A stretch of DNA of 64,000 nucleotides, from NCBI GenBank assembly GCA_016839815.1, contig JAEOTM010000032.1, positions 1 through 64,000 of the forward strand, written 5' to 3'. Both the position numbers and the translations under genes were made by a program. The notes beneath the pieces are model-generated. The model saw only the letters and a list, made by a program, of their open reading frames with translations, was not told the DNA's origin and searched no databases. The stretch's first letter is position 1. Every line of letters starts with the position of its first letter. Of the stretch, positions 52,329-61,895 are shown piece after piece. This DNA is from Candidatus Hodarchaeota archaeon (lineage in GTDB: Archaea; Asgardarchaeota; Heimdallarchaeia; Hodarchaeales; Hodarchaeaceae).

Positions 52329-54695
52329 TTGACTGAAGAATCAGTAATTTGGGATTTAAAGGATATTAAAAGTAAAGATACTGAAGTAAAGTGGACGGCT
52401 GTAAACAATCTTAGTAAGTTCCTCCAGAATAACCCAGAGAATTTTCGCACCCGGATGATCATTAAATCGTTCCTTACATTGATTAATGATCCACATGAAG
52501 GCATCCGAGAAGCAATTTATGCAACCTTAATCAAGAATCTCCAACCGAGTCAACTTGAAGGACTTATCAAACGAGGAATAGTGGATTCCAGTCCTAGCAT
52601 ACGCTCTATTAGTTTAGAATGGTTGAATTCCACGAATCATACTTCTGTCACTTCTCAAGCGGTCTCATCTCTGCAAGATCCAAGTGAAGCTGTCCGCAAG
52701 ATAGCACTCGATATTGTAGTTGCCAGAAATATTAGAGGGGTTGAGCAGAGGTTATTAGAACTACTTAAAAAGGAAAAAGGAGGCTTACGACGTACTGTTA
52801 TTTACGCGTTAGGAAAGATAAAAACCGCTACTGCAGTTGGCACTCTTATTGAAATAATGAGGGATCCAGAATTTGATGATTGGACTAGAAATCAAGCTAG
52901 TTCCGCATTAGAGCATTTAGGAGGGAAAGATTTAGTAATTCCTTTTCTTGAAAATTTAATTGATGATAATGATTATGTCCGACAAACTGCTGCAGCTTTT
53001 CTTAAGAAAAATGAAAGTGATGTCACCTCAGTAGTTTTAACAGAAGGAAAACTTGAATATGTAGCGCTTCTCCAATATGCTACTTCAACTACAAAACAGG
53101 ATTTTGGTGGTACAATTAATACCCTTATTAATCAAATGACTGAAATCATTCTTTCGTATTCTATGCAGCTACAAAATCGGGATAAATTCTCATTAACAGA
53201 ACTATCAGAAGAATGGGGAGCCTCCTCCATCGCCGCAGAAATTATGCTGAAAAATTTTATCGATCTGAGGTTTTTTCCACAACCTGGAGGCATTTATTAT
53301 ACCGATAAAGGATTAAAAGCTCTCCTTATAGAGAAATTTAATGAGAAAAACTCTCTCATATTGACTGATATTAATGAAGAATCACCATTTAATGAAATTG
53401 ACATCGAGGTAATAAAAGAATTACTGAGTACTCTTACTGGATTAAAGTGTGTTTTTTCTGATTTATATGTCCACGAACAAACCTTTAGTGAAATATCAGA
53501 GAAATTTACGATAAACGGACTCCTACCTTTGAAAGAAATAAGTACGTCACTTAAACAACCCTTAGAACTGGTCACTCTGGAATTTACCCAAGCATTTATT
53601 TCAACTGACGAAGGTTGGGTAAATTCCCAAGGTGAATATCTTACGTACAAGTTTATTAGCCAAAAAGCGAAAGATTTCCTTATAGAAAACCAAATAATTA
53701 ATTTAAAAGTGTTTTTGGCTAGCTTAGGAGATCCAAATATTGATATATCAGTCTTAAAACCAATTATTGAGAGTCATTCACCAGGTAAGTGGCTAGATGA
53801 CATCCAAGTATATATCACTCAGGAAGAATTCAATGAAATTGAAGAAAATTCCATCAGAATTGATGAAGATCGAGTAAAACATTTACTAGATCCAATAAAT
53901 ATGAACTTCCCACAGTTTCTCGAAAGTCTACAGAAAGTATTGGAAATTAGTACCTACCAATCTTCAGAGGGCCAATTAATTTCTCTAGAAAGTCTCTATC
54001 CTCTCATTAATCAGGAAATTGATGAAAAACAACATATCTCACTGGAGGAATTTCTCAAGAACAATGCTCTAGATTCCAGTGTAAAATCTGTGATATTGAA
54101 TTATATTAATCAGAATTATCAGGGGAGAGTTGATGAAAGTGCCCAATATTTCTTTACACACAATATATTAAATGATGTGAAAAAAGAATTTCAAAACCAA
54201 ACAAGAATTAATTATTCTGTTCTTGGATTCAAACTTAATATACAAATCGATATTTTGCAGAAGATTATTCAGGATATTCTAAAAATCTCCGGAATCCACA
54301 ACAATCTTGGTGAATTAATTACACTGGAAGGAGTTAAAAATGAGTACAGGCAAATTATTGCTCATAAAGCTGAATTTCCGATATTAACTCTACTCGAAAT
54401 CCTTGAGGTGATTGATAATCAAAAAGCAATTAATGTTATTGAAGACCAAATAAAATCTGATCCTGCTCTCTACTTATCAGTTAATGGAGATCAAGTATGG
54501 ACTCATCGTCGGGCAATCGAAATTGTGAATAGATTTGTGAAAAGCCCTCAAAGCTTAACAAAAAAGGCGATTTCTTTTTCTGATATAAGTCAAGAAACGA
54601 AAGTGTCTCAACCTGACATAGTTACTATTCTCAATACACTTGTAGACAAGAAACTTTTATCTGGAAGAGTTGAGAAGAAGAAATACGTTCAATAA
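52329..54695 (+). CDS. HEAT-repeat plus tandem winged-helix protein
   Basis: 788 residues, TTG start after AAAGGAG. Residues 10-~225 form HEAT repeats (LLKKEKGGLRRTVIYALGKIKTATAVGTLIEIM). After about 275 the sequence turns into a chain of units of about 80-100 residues, each with a short strand, two to three helices and a G-bearing turn (KFSLTELSEEWGASS...GGIYYTDKGLKALL; GEYLTYKFISQKAKDFL; GELITLEGVKNEYRQI). This recalls the serial winged helices of UFL1-like proteins, but that is a visual likeness only. It is followed within 30 bases by the ERCC4 nuclease gene. Confidence 0.65.
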   Translation: MTEESVIWDLKDIKSKDTEVKWTAVNNLSKFLQNNPENFRTRMIIKSFLTLINDPHEGIREAIYATLIKNLQPSQLEGLIKRGIVDSSPSIRSISLEWLNSTNHTSVTSQAVSSLQDPSEAVRKIALDIVVARNIRGVEQRLLELLKKEKGGLRRTVIYALGKIKTATAVGTLIEIMRDPEFDDWTRNQASSALEHLGGKDLVIPFLENLIDDNDYVRQTAAAFLKKNESDVTSVVLTEGKLEYVALLQYATSTTKQDFGGTINTLINQMTEIILSYSMQLQNRDKFSLTELSEEWGASSIAAEIMLKNFIDLRFFPQPGGIYYTDKGLKALLIEKFNEKNSLILTDINEESPFNEIDIEVIKELLSTLTGLKCVFSDLYVHEQTFSEISEKFTINGLLPLKEISTSLKQPLELVTLEFTQAFISTDEGWVNSQGEYLTYKFISQKAKDFLIENQIINLKVFLASLGDPNIDISVLKPIIESHSPGKWLDDIQVYITQEEFNEIEENSIRIDEDRVKHLLDPINMNFPQFLESLQKVLEISTYQSSEGQLISLESLYPLINQEIDEKQHISLEEFLKNNALDSSVKSVILNYINQNYQGRVDESAQYFFTHNILNDVKKEFQNQTRINYSVLGFKLNIQIDILQKIIQDILKISGIHNNLGELITLEGVKNEYRQIIAHKAEFPILTLLEILEVIDNQKAINVIEDQIKSDPALYLSVNGDQVWTHRRAIEIVNRFVKSPQSLTKKAISFSDISQETKVSQPDIVTILNTLVDKKLLSGRVEKKKYVQ

Positions 54696-54721
54696 CATGC
54701 AATCTTAGGACATACATAGAA

Positions 54722-55441
54722 ATGAGTCAACCTCTAAGCATAATAGTAGACCATAGAGAGCCTCCAGAAATTAAAAGAAGGTTGATTAAACTAGGTATGG
54801 AGATTAAGGAAGAACAACTGGATGTTGCCGATTATGTCTTATCTGATACCGTAGCTGTTGAAAGAAAGACAGGTGCAGATCTTATTTCATCTATCACAGA
54901 TAATCGGTTATTTGAACAAATAGATCGATTAATAGCAACTTATGAACAACCAATTCTAATTTTAGAGAATTTAGAAACAGCTTTTGAACGAACAGAATGG
55001 AAAAAACGTAAAAAACACGTTTTTGGAGCTTTAACCTATATATTTCTCCGAAGACAAGTACCAACTGTACCAACGACACGAAAAAGTGAAACAGCTATTC
55101 TACTAAATCGAATAGCCTCATGGACTCAAGAAGAAAAATCTGATCCCTTAATAGCAAGAAAATCACCTAAAAAACGTTCTCTGAGAGATGACCAACTCTT
55201 CTTTCTTCAAGGATTGTATAATACAGGGCAGAAAAAAGGGGAAATACTACTTGACTCCTTTGGTAATAGCCCAGAGAATGTGTTAAACTCAATTTTACAA
55301 ACAGAGGTAGTCTACACAAAAACAGGAAATCCAAAAGGACTCGAAGGGCCAATGAAAGCACTAGAAGGATTTGGCCCAAAGTATGTGATGAGTAACCAAC
55401 GACTACTTCGATCCTCAGAGACTCAAAACTCAAGAAAATAG
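54722..55441 (+). CDS. XPF/Hef-type ERCC4 nuclease
   Basis: 239 residues. The nuclease core carries IIVDHREPPEIK (about 7) and VADYVLSDTVAVERKTGADLISSI, with the ERKxxxD signature (about 50-56) and the downstream NRLFEQIDRL. Residues ~155-225 form tandem helix-hairpin-helix motifs (LQGLYNTGQKKGEILLDSFGN; LEGFGPKYV). This is the short archaeal XPF plan without the helicase of Hef. It would cut branched or 3'-flap DNA in repair. No clear PCNA-binding box is seen at the C-terminus. It is probably co-transcribed with the HEAT/wHTH gene. Confidence 0.87.
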   Translation: MSQPLSIIVDHREPPEIKRRLIKLGMEIKEEQLDVADYVLSDTVAVERKTGADLISSITDNRLFEQIDRLIATYEQPILILENLETAFERTEWKKRKKHVFGALTYIFLRRQVPTVPTTRKSETAILLNRIASWTQEEKSDPLIARKSPKKRSLRDDQLFFLQGLYNTGQKKGEILLDSFGNSPENVLNSILQTEVVYTKTGNPKGLEGPMKALEGFGPKYVMSNQRLLRSSETQNSRK

Positions 55442-55457
55442 TCATTTTCTTTCATAA

Positions 55458-55721
55458 TCAGTGCCAAAAGTACTGAATAGAATCAATTTTAGTGTTTAAA
55501 TCAGTATATTCCTGATTTGCTTCACGAATAACACTTATAACACATTCTAACGGTTGTTTTATTCTACAAATAGGTAACCATGGGCATTCCAACTCACAAA
55601 ATGGAAACGGAATGATTTTCATTCTTTTTCGAAGCTGTCTCAATTCATCTGTAAGAAGCTTACGAGTCGTACTATGTAGCTCATTTATTCCACCAGAATC
55701 AAGATTAAAATCGGAATGCAT
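55458..55721 (-). CDS. Small cysteine-containing protein downstream of the CoA operon
   Basis: 87 residues, not recognised. A basic helical part (LLTDELRQLRKRMKII) precedes CELECPWLPICRIKQPLEC, four cysteines that could hold a metal or cluster. It lies 125 bases after panB on the same strand, so it may be the last gene of the CoA transcript. The reading frame is open, but the short length leaves doubt. Confidence 0.45.
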   Translation of the reverse strand: MHSDFNLDSGGINELHSTTRKLLTDELRQLRKRMKIIPFPFCELECPWLPICRIKQPLECVISVIREANQEYTDLNTKIDSIQYFWH

Positions 55722-55846
55722 TTCAGAGTCAATACAGTAGAGACAACTAGGATTTATAAAAACTTCTATGGCCTTTAAATAGGATTTACCAGAGAGAGAA
55801 CATCGAAAATGACGAAAATGAAACCGTCGTTGAATAGATGATATGT

Positions 55847-56653
55847 TTACTTTGGCATTTCATAGCTATAACTAAGATCAGGAAATGATTCTTCTCGTAC
55901 CTCACGATTATATTCCTGAACTGCAGATAAAATATGCTTTTTGAGATCCGCATATCTCTTCACAAATTTTGCTTTAAAATCAAAATAACCCAACATGTCA
56001 TATGTTACTAGAACCTGACCTGAACAATGTGGGCCAGCACCAATTCCAATTGTTGGAATTGAGACCGCTTCAGTTATATTCTTAGCTACTTCCCACGGGA
56101 TAGCTTCTAATACCAGAGAGAAGATACCAGCTTCTTCTAAAACCCGAGCTTCTTCTATTAATTTCTTTGCTGTTTCCTCTGATCTACCTTGTACCTTGAA
56201 GCCACCAAATTTGTGAATTGATTGAGGGGTTAAGCCTAAGTGTCCCATCACAGGAATTCCTGCATCTAAAATTCCCTCTATTGCTGAAATACGCTCACTT
56301 CCTCCTTCTAGCTTAATAGCTTCTGCATTTCCTAATTGAATCAATTTTATTGAATTTCTAATCGCTTCTTCACGAGAGACCTGGAATGTGCCAAAGGGTA
56401 GATCCCCAACTACCATAGCGGATTTGGCACCCCTAGCTACAGCCTGTGTGTGTCTAATAGAATCCTCTAATGTGACACGAAGAGTAGTTTTTTGACCATA
56501 AACCACCATTCCCATAGTATCTCCTACTAGAAGAATGTCAGTTCCAGCTTCATCAAGAATTGAAGCCATTACATAATCATACGCCGTTAACATCGTGATC
56601 TTCTGATTTGAATCATATAATTCCATAATATCTAATACTGTTTTCTTTTTCAA
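55847..56653 (-). CDS. panB: 3-methyl-2-oxobutanoate hydroxymethyltransferase
   Basis: 268 residues, the normal size. Motifs include MLTAYDYVMASILDEAG, LVGDTMGMVVYG (metal aspartate), VVGDLPFGTF, IKLEGG and IGIGAGPHCSGQVLVTYDMLG. It adds a hydroxymethyl group from methylene-tetrahydropterin to ketoisovalerate, making ketopantoate for CoA. It is the last enzyme gene of the minus-strand CoA operon and begins nine bases after the phosphopantothenate synthetase stop. Confidence 0.93.
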   Translation of the reverse strand: MKKKTVLDIMELYDSNQKITMLTAYDYVMASILDEAGTDILLVGDTMGMVVYGQKTTLRVTLEDSIRHTQAVARGAKSAMVVGDLPFGTFQVSREEAIRNSIKLIQLGNAEAIKLEGGSERISAIEGILDAGIPVMGHLGLTPQSIHKFGGFKVQGRSEETAKKLIEEARVLEEAGIFSLVLEAIPWEVAKNITEAVSIPTIGIGAGPHCSGQVLVTYDMLGYFDFKAKFVKRYADLKKHILSAVQEYNREVREESFPDLSYSYEMPK

Positions 56654-56662
56654 TCTTTCACC

Positions 56663-57442
56663 TCATATAGTCAACTTATCAGTCTCTGCTAGTGATTTTA
56701 ATCTCTCAGACATAAATATTAGAGCATCTTGTAATAATGATTCGTTATTAAATTGGTTTAATCGTTCAGTAAGTTCAGCTTTTGATAAATTTGAAAGTTT
56801 TTTAGCAAAATCGATCATCTCGGGAACTGCACGGATTATATTATTGGTGATTGAAACATTTGCAGTGAGGGAAGTTCGAGATAATGGATTAAGATCTACA
56901 GTTACAACATTCTTACCTAAGTGTCTTAATGCCTGAGTGCGATCTCCATCCTCTAATGGTACAAAAACACAATCTGAGATTGCTATTCCACGAGTATCCA
57001 CAATACGTCTCAAATGAGAAATTTCGTCTATGGTTTCTTGAAATTCTGGATCAAGACCTAATATCTTTTCAGCTCCAGCACCAATAAGTTTAGTTTTAAT
57101 TGCCTGTTCTCTTTCTTGCGATCGATAAAACAGATTAATTTCGAGGGGAGCACGGAGAAGTTTCCCTAAAGCCACAATCTCCTCCGGACACATGGCTGCA
57201 ACATTTCCGTTGACAGAAATAACAGGTTTCTTAGCTGCAAGCATTTTCAGAACTGCAAATTCCTCCTGTTTTAATGCAAACTCGGGAGTAACCTCACCTA
57301 GAATATAGTCAAATGCCTCTCCTCTCCCATGAGCAATAAGTCCTGCCTCTGCAACTACTTTTTGATGCATTCCACTTATTATAGCTTCTCGAACGGTTAA
57401 CGATAAGTATCTTGGATGATCTTTGGGAATTTCATGGTTCAT
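56663..57442 (-). CDS. 4-phosphopantoate-beta-alanine ligase (phosphopantothenate synthetase)
   Basis: 259 residues of the archaeal PPS family: IPKDHPRYLSLTVRE at the start, HGRGEAFDYILGE, VNGNVAAMCPEE, FYRSQER, VDLNPLSRTS and TNNIIRAVPEM. It joins phosphopantoate to beta-alanine with ATP, replacing bacterial PanC. With the pantoate kinase two bases upstream it forms the archaeal detour to 4'-phosphopantothenate. Confidence 0.92.
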   Translation of the reverse strand: MNHEIPKDHPRYLSLTVREAIISGMHQKVVAEAGLIAHGRGEAFDYILGEVTPEFALKQEEFAVLKMLAAKKPVISVNGNVAAMCPEEIVALGKLLRAPLEINLFYRSQEREQAIKTKLIGAGAEKILGLDPEFQETIDEISHLRRIVDTRGIAISDCVFVPLEDGDRTQALRHLGKNVVTVDLNPLSRTSLTANVSITNNIIRAVPEMIDFAKKLSNLSKAELTERLNQFNNESLLQDALIFMSERLKSLAETDKLTI

Positions 57443-57444
57443 AA

Positions 57445-58329
57445 TTAATTTAATCTCCTTACAGTCTGTTCACATATCTCTTCAGGTTGAATTGTACCAA
57501 ATGGTAACTGGACATCACTTAATTCATCAGAATTTGTATAAAATATGAACAATGCATCTCCTAACATTATTTGGGCCCCAATTATTTGCGTAGGAAGACT
57601 CTCCAAAATTGTTTGAAGTTGTGGGGAACATAATTGAACTCTATGTGTAAATTCTTTCACAGAATGTATGAATGTAGTAAAGTCTGGATTTTTAATCAGA
57701 TTTGCGATTAATTCAGAGCTGGTACGATTAATTATTTCCCGCTTTCTGGGATTAGATAGCACGGATGAGGTGGAAAGAGGCCCTAAAGATACTGTAGCAA
57801 CTTTCCAATCATCATTCTTTATCATGTTAATCGTTTCACCGTAACCAGGAGCTCCCCCTCTAATACGAATCTCCAATCCCCCCTGGAATAAGCCAATTAC
57901 ATCCCCCAAACCGGATTTTGTAAGTACCTCAGCTTTGTGAGCAACTTGAAATAGCTCGAGATCACTTAATCCAAGGTTAAAGAATTCATTAATACAGAAC
58001 GCCGTTCCTAATGCTCCAGCTGCTGAAGCTCCGAAACCACTACTAAGTGGAATTTCAAACTGATGATGAATCTCAAAATTCCATTGTTTACTCTCTGGAA
58101 GTAGTAATTTAATCGTTTTTTGGGTAATCAAAGTGCGAGATGCTGGCTGAGGGACGTCATCAAAGTGAACAACAACTGTCGATTTGTCAGTTTTCTGAAT
58201 AGAAGTTTTTACTCCTCTTTGAATGGAAAAACCAGCCCCTCTTGACCCAATTTCAAGCAAGCTATCATACTGATCGTTTATTTCGAAAAGACCTGTTAGA
58301 TGAGCAGCAACCCAAAATTCCGTTTTCAT
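57445..58329 (-). CDS. Pantoate kinase (GHMP family)
   Basis: 294 residues. The GHMP phosphate loop PLSSGFGASAAGALGTAF (about 93-110) and the KSGLGDVIGLFQGGLEIRIRGGAPG block are typical of archaeal pantoate kinase. It phosphorylates pantoate before amide formation, the reverse order of bacterial synthesis. It is placed between panE and phosphopantothenate synthetase, with gaps of twelve and two bases. Confidence 0.92.
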   Translation of the reverse strand: MKTEFWVAAHLTGLFEINDQYDSLLEIGSRGAGFSIQRGVKTSIQKTDKSTVVVHFDDVPQPASRTLITQKTIKLLLPESKQWNFEIHHQFEIPLSSGFGASAAGALGTAFCINEFFNLGLSDLELFQVAHKAEVLTKSGLGDVIGLFQGGLEIRIRGGAPGYGETINMIKNDDWKVATVSLGPLSTSSVLSNPRKREIINRTSSELIANLIKNPDFTTFIHSVKEFTHRVQLCSPQLQTILESLPTQIIGAQIMLGDALFIFYTNSDELSDVQLPFGTIQPEEICEQTVRRLN

Positions 58330-58341
58330 TGCTACATTAAC

Positions 58342-59274
58342 TCAACTTATTAGTATTTTCTTTTCTTTTGTTTCAAGATGACGAATTACTTCTGTAATCG
58401 CCATATTAACAGGTGCTTTCATTCCATGAACTCGACTTTCTGTAGTAATATATCCGTTCATAAATTCAATCTCTGTACGACGTCCTCGCTCGATATCCTG
58501 AAGCATACTACATTTATTATCCTTTGTTTTATTAATCACTTCTTTTATAAATTCAGGAGAAGTAGAAAAATCTTCATCTGGAAGAAGCTGATTAGCTAGA
58601 GCTATTCCTTCTTTAAGAATCGCGTTAAAAATCCGTACAAAAGAAGGCCGTTTTAGAATCTCTCCATTCTTTGCATGAAGAATCGTACCAAGTGGACAGA
58701 TAGCAGCATTAGCAAGGAGCTTATACCACATTTTTAACTGAATATTTTGAGTTTCTTTTATATTGAAACCTGATGAGGATAGTATTTGCTCAACTTGGCT
58801 ACTAAATCCATTTCCTTTACCTGATACAATTCCGAAAGAAGTCTTTCCAAAAGCAACATGCTTCACAACTGCTGGTTGAAGGTGTTCTGCTGCCTCTGTA
58901 GTAACAGCACGATAAATTGGATTTTCCGGAAAATTTTCCTTGAATATGGTTTCATTTCCCATTCCATTCTGAATAATGAATATGGGTGTTTCTTTATTGA
59001 TCCGATTAGATAGCGAACTTGCTACAGTATGATTATCGTATGCTTTAGTTGTGACAAATAACGCGTCGGATTTTTGTTGTGTAGGATTATATTCGGTATT
59101 TGCAGGTAAGAACGAAACAATGTTTGATTCATCCTCTAAAATCGTGAGGCCTTTTTCTTGAATTTTGTTGACGTGATCTTTTCGTCCAACTACATCTACA
59201 TCAAAACCCGAATAAGCAACTCTACCAGCAAATAATGAACCGATACTTCCTGCTCCAATAACGGATATATTCAT
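58342..59274 (-). CDS. panE: 2-dehydropantoate 2-reductase
   Basis: 310 residues. NADP-binding GAGSIGSLFAGRVAYSGFDVDVVGR opens the protein, and the C-terminal domain has KMWYKLLANAAICPLGTIL with the catalytic lysine, then EFMNGYI. It reduces ketopantoate to pantoate. Its ATG shares one base with the coaBC stop (TAATG), so translation is coupled. Confidence 0.92.
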   Translation of the reverse strand: MNISVIGAGSIGSLFAGRVAYSGFDVDVVGRKDHVNKIQEKGLTILEDESNIVSFLPANTEYNPTQQKSDALFVTTKAYDNHTVASSLSNRINKETPIFIIQNGMGNETIFKENFPENPIYRAVTTEAAEHLQPAVVKHVAFGKTSFGIVSGKGNGFSSQVEQILSSSGFNIKETQNIQLKMWYKLLANAAICPLGTILHAKNGEILKRPSFVRIFNAILKEGIALANQLLPDEDFSTSPEFIKEVINKTKDNKCSMLQDIERGRRTEIEFMNGYITTESRVHGMKAPVNMAITEVIRHLETKEKKILIS

Positions 59275-60524
59275 TATGATGCCTTCCTCTTAGTGATTTC
59301 GACCGAAATTAGATTTACTAGCTCATTCCCGAGTGTTTCCTTGGATCCTTTCAATTCAAGAATCGCTTGTTGGTCACGAATTACAAATAATTCGTTCGAT
59401 TTCGTCATAAATCCCTTATCTGGTTCTCCTACCCAGTTTGCACAGACAATATCAACATTATTCTCTTTTAGATACTGAGTTGCCTTTGAAACCAACTCTT
59501 GTTCAGCAATTCCAACTTCAGCCTTAAAGGCAACAATAAATAAGGAGGGAAACTCTTTTTTTATTGCTTTAACAATCTTAATTGTGGGTTTAAGCTCAAT
59601 CGACATGTCTTCTTGGAGAGAAGGAATTTTCCCCTTTTGATAATTTGGTTGGTAATCCGAAATTGCAGCAACTGATATTAGCCCATCAACTCCCCCTTTT
59701 GATATCTGATCTCTGATATATTTATACATATCAGCAGTAGAGCGAACAATCGTTACTGATGGTATATCGAGATCTGTTTGTATCGTATTTCCTTCTCCCA
59801 AAACATATTTAACCTCAGCACCATTTTTCTGAAGCGCTCTCGCTATATACAGAGATGATAACCCACTTGAGGGATTGGAAAGGAATCTAACATCATCTAG
59901 ATACTCCCGAGTAGCTCCTCCAGTTACAATAAACTTGGTACCTTCTAAAGGACGAGAATGACTAAGTATTTTAATGATTTGATCCATCAGTAAATTTAGG
60001 GAAGGAAACTTATACTTTTTTTCTTCCTCCTCACTTGTCAGGAATTGTACACCTAACTGTTTGAGAAAATTCATACTTTTCTGGGTTATAGGATTGTCGA
60101 GTAAGACGCTATGGGCTGCAGGTACAACAATACAAGGAATTTTTGCTCCAATACACGCTAATGCAGTTAGAGGAACTGGACCGTCAGCAACTCCTGAAGC
60201 CAACTTAGAAATCGTATTTGCTGTAGCTGGGCACAGTAAATATAGATCTACTTTTTCCTCTGGATCTACACTCCATTTAATATGCTCCGATAGCCCGGAA
60301 ATCTCCGTATAAGGCGGTTCTCCCATTGACCAAGTTAATGCATCAGCAGTAACAAATCTCGAAGCTTCTTTAGATAGAACAACAAATGGTTTACCCGAAT
60401 AACGCAGAATTTCTCTTACTAAATGTGGAAGTTCGATTGCTGCGATAGAACCGGTAACACCGATTAGGATCCGCTTACCCTCTAGTAACTTACCTTTAGT
60501 TCCATAAATTTCGGCGATACTCAT
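59274..60524 (-). CDS. coaBC: Bifunctional phosphopantothenoylcysteine synthetase/decarboxylase
   Basis: 416 residues. The N-terminal flavoprotein decarboxylase (CoaC) has GVTGSIAAIELPHL, the CPATANTISKLASGVAD motif (usually PASANT) and VPAAHSVLLDNP with the active histidine. From about 190 the CoaB ligase follows: FIVTGGATREYLDDVRFLSNPSSG and VAAISDYQP. It turns phosphopantothenate into 4'-phosphopantetheine. It is the first gene of the CoA operon, whose promoter must lie in 60525-60837. Confidence 0.92.
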   Translation of the reverse strand: MSIAEIYGTKGKLLEGKRILIGVTGSIAAIELPHLVREILRYSGKPFVVLSKEASRFVTADALTWSMGEPPYTEISGLSEHIKWSVDPEEKVDLYLLCPATANTISKLASGVADGPVPLTALACIGAKIPCIVVPAAHSVLLDNPITQKSMNFLKQLGVQFLTSEEEEKKYKFPSLNLLMDQIIKILSHSRPLEGTKFIVTGGATREYLDDVRFLSNPSSGLSSLYIARALQKNGAEVKYVLGEGNTIQTDLDIPSVTIVRSTADMYKYIRDQISKGGVDGLISVAAISDYQPNYQKGKIPSLQEDMSIELKPTIKIVKAIKKEFPSLFIVAFKAEVGIAEQELVSKATQYLKENNVDIVCANWVGEPDKGFMTKSNELFVIRDQQAILELKGSKETLGNELVNLISVEITKRKAS

Positions 60525-60837
60525 TATAATAGGATCCTATCGTAATTTCGATTTCCTTCGGGTTCTAATGAAAATTTATCAACATTTTCTTTTAAGAATC
60601 AGGGTTATGCATGGAAAATATGAATATACAAAATATACTTGGATTCTGTCACAACGTATCTACAATTTAACATCTCAATAATGACGAGTTTTCGTCCAAA
60701 GAATAAAGCTAGGAGAGATGACTTTTTCTTACTAATTTCTCTCAACTAAGGGTGAAAGCTCATAAGTCCCATTTATTGACCGTTTTCTGAAAAGGAGTAG
60801 AAAAATAAATCTCACTTTCTTTATAGTTCTTAATGAG
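60525..60837. other. Divergent promoter region of coaBC and the TSUP gene
   Basis: 313 AT-rich bases between divergent genes. TATA-like runs (AAAATATGAATATAC near 60615 and ACAAAATATAC near 60629) could drive either side. A small hairpin GACGA-gttt-TCGTC lies at 60683-60696. No ORF is convincing. Confidence 0.4.
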
Positions 60838-61677
60838 ATGAGTTTAATGGCCTTACTTCAATTTATTGGAGACAATATTATTACAGATCCATTCCAAGCA
60901 ATATTTGCAATCATTTTTTCATTTTTTGTAGGCATATTATCCTCTGCATTAGGCGTTGGAGGGGGATTCATAACTACTCCATCTTTAATGATCGCAGACA
61001 TTGAAGAAACTCATGCTATTGGTACAGTACTTTTTATGATTATTTTTACTGCTATTTCATCAACTATTGCTTATTCACGACAATCTGGATTAATTGAATA
61101 CCGTTCAGGATTATTAATTGCTACAACTACAATAATAGGATCTATTTCAGGGAGTATTACTAGTTCCATACTTGCTGTTGAGGATCCACAATTATTCCGC
61201 ATCGTTTTCGTACTATGTTTAATACCAATAGCTATAAAAATGATTCTTTATCCAAAAGAAAGAAGGAGAGGAGCATCGTCTGAAGAAGAAATCGAACACG
61301 ATGATGTGGTCTGGTATGGATATGAAAAACGAGAGATTTATTCCACTGTGTTCGGTTTAGTGGCAGGGTTCTCATCAGGATTGTTAGGTATAGGTGGGGG
61401 AGTTGTTATGGTTCCTATACTTGTAACACTGGGAAAAATACCAATGCATAAAGCAGTAGCAACATCGATGTTCATAATGATTTTCACAAGCCTTGCAGGA
61501 GCAGGGGTAAAAATCACCCAAGGATATTTTCATCCAGATCTGGCTTTATTTCTCATCATTGGTATTGTTCTAGGAGCACAAGTAGGTGCTAGGCTTGTGA
61601 AACGGGTTAATACGATTCATTTACAACGAATTTTTGGATTCATGATGATAATTGCCCTTATTTCCATAGTTCTATGA
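60838..61677 (+). CDS. TSUP (TauE/SafE-type) membrane permease
   Basis: 279 residues with about eight membrane helices in two halves. The half signatures are GILSSALGVGGGFITTPSLM (about 32-51) and GFSSGLLGIGGGVVMVPILV (about 178-197), the inverted repeat typical of TauE/SafE. Members export sulphite, sulpho-compounds or related anions. The substrate is not decidable here. A charged cytosolic loop lies mid-protein. Confidence 0.88.
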   Translation: MSLMALLQFIGDNIITDPFQAIFAIIFSFFVGILSSALGVGGGFITTPSLMIADIEETHAIGTVLFMIIFTAISSTIAYSRQSGLIEYRSGLLIATTTIIGSISGSITSSILAVEDPQLFRIVFVLCLIPIAIKMILYPKERRRGASSEEEIEHDDVVWYGYEKREIYSTVFGLVAGFSSGLLGIGGGVVMVPILVTLGKIPMHKAVATSMFIMIFTSLAGAGVKITQGYFHPDLALFLIIGIVLGAQVGARLVKRVNTIHLQRIFGFMMIIALISIVL

Positions 61678-61682
61678 GATAA

Positions 61683-61895
61683 TTACCTCATCACGTTACA
61701 ATAAAGGTACATTTCTCATTATCTGCAGAAAATAGCCCAACTCTTGAAGTTCTAAAAGCCTATGAATATAAAGCTTCATTGTATACTCTAGATGGGAACA
61801 GAGTAAATCCGTATGTGATATGCTTCTCGATAAAACCGTTACATCTAGCAAACTTAAAGCAAACAATTCCTCGGTATATAGGTGTTATTAAATGA
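61683..61895 (+). other. Open frame without a normal start, ending in the receiver gene
   Basis: A 70-codon open stretch whose end (...LKQTIPRYIGVIK) stops with TGA overlapping the ATG of the receiver gene. It reads like protein (EYKASLYTLDGNRVNPYVICFSI), but only a late TTG is available as a start. It may be a decayed gene, or chance. Confidence 0.2.
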
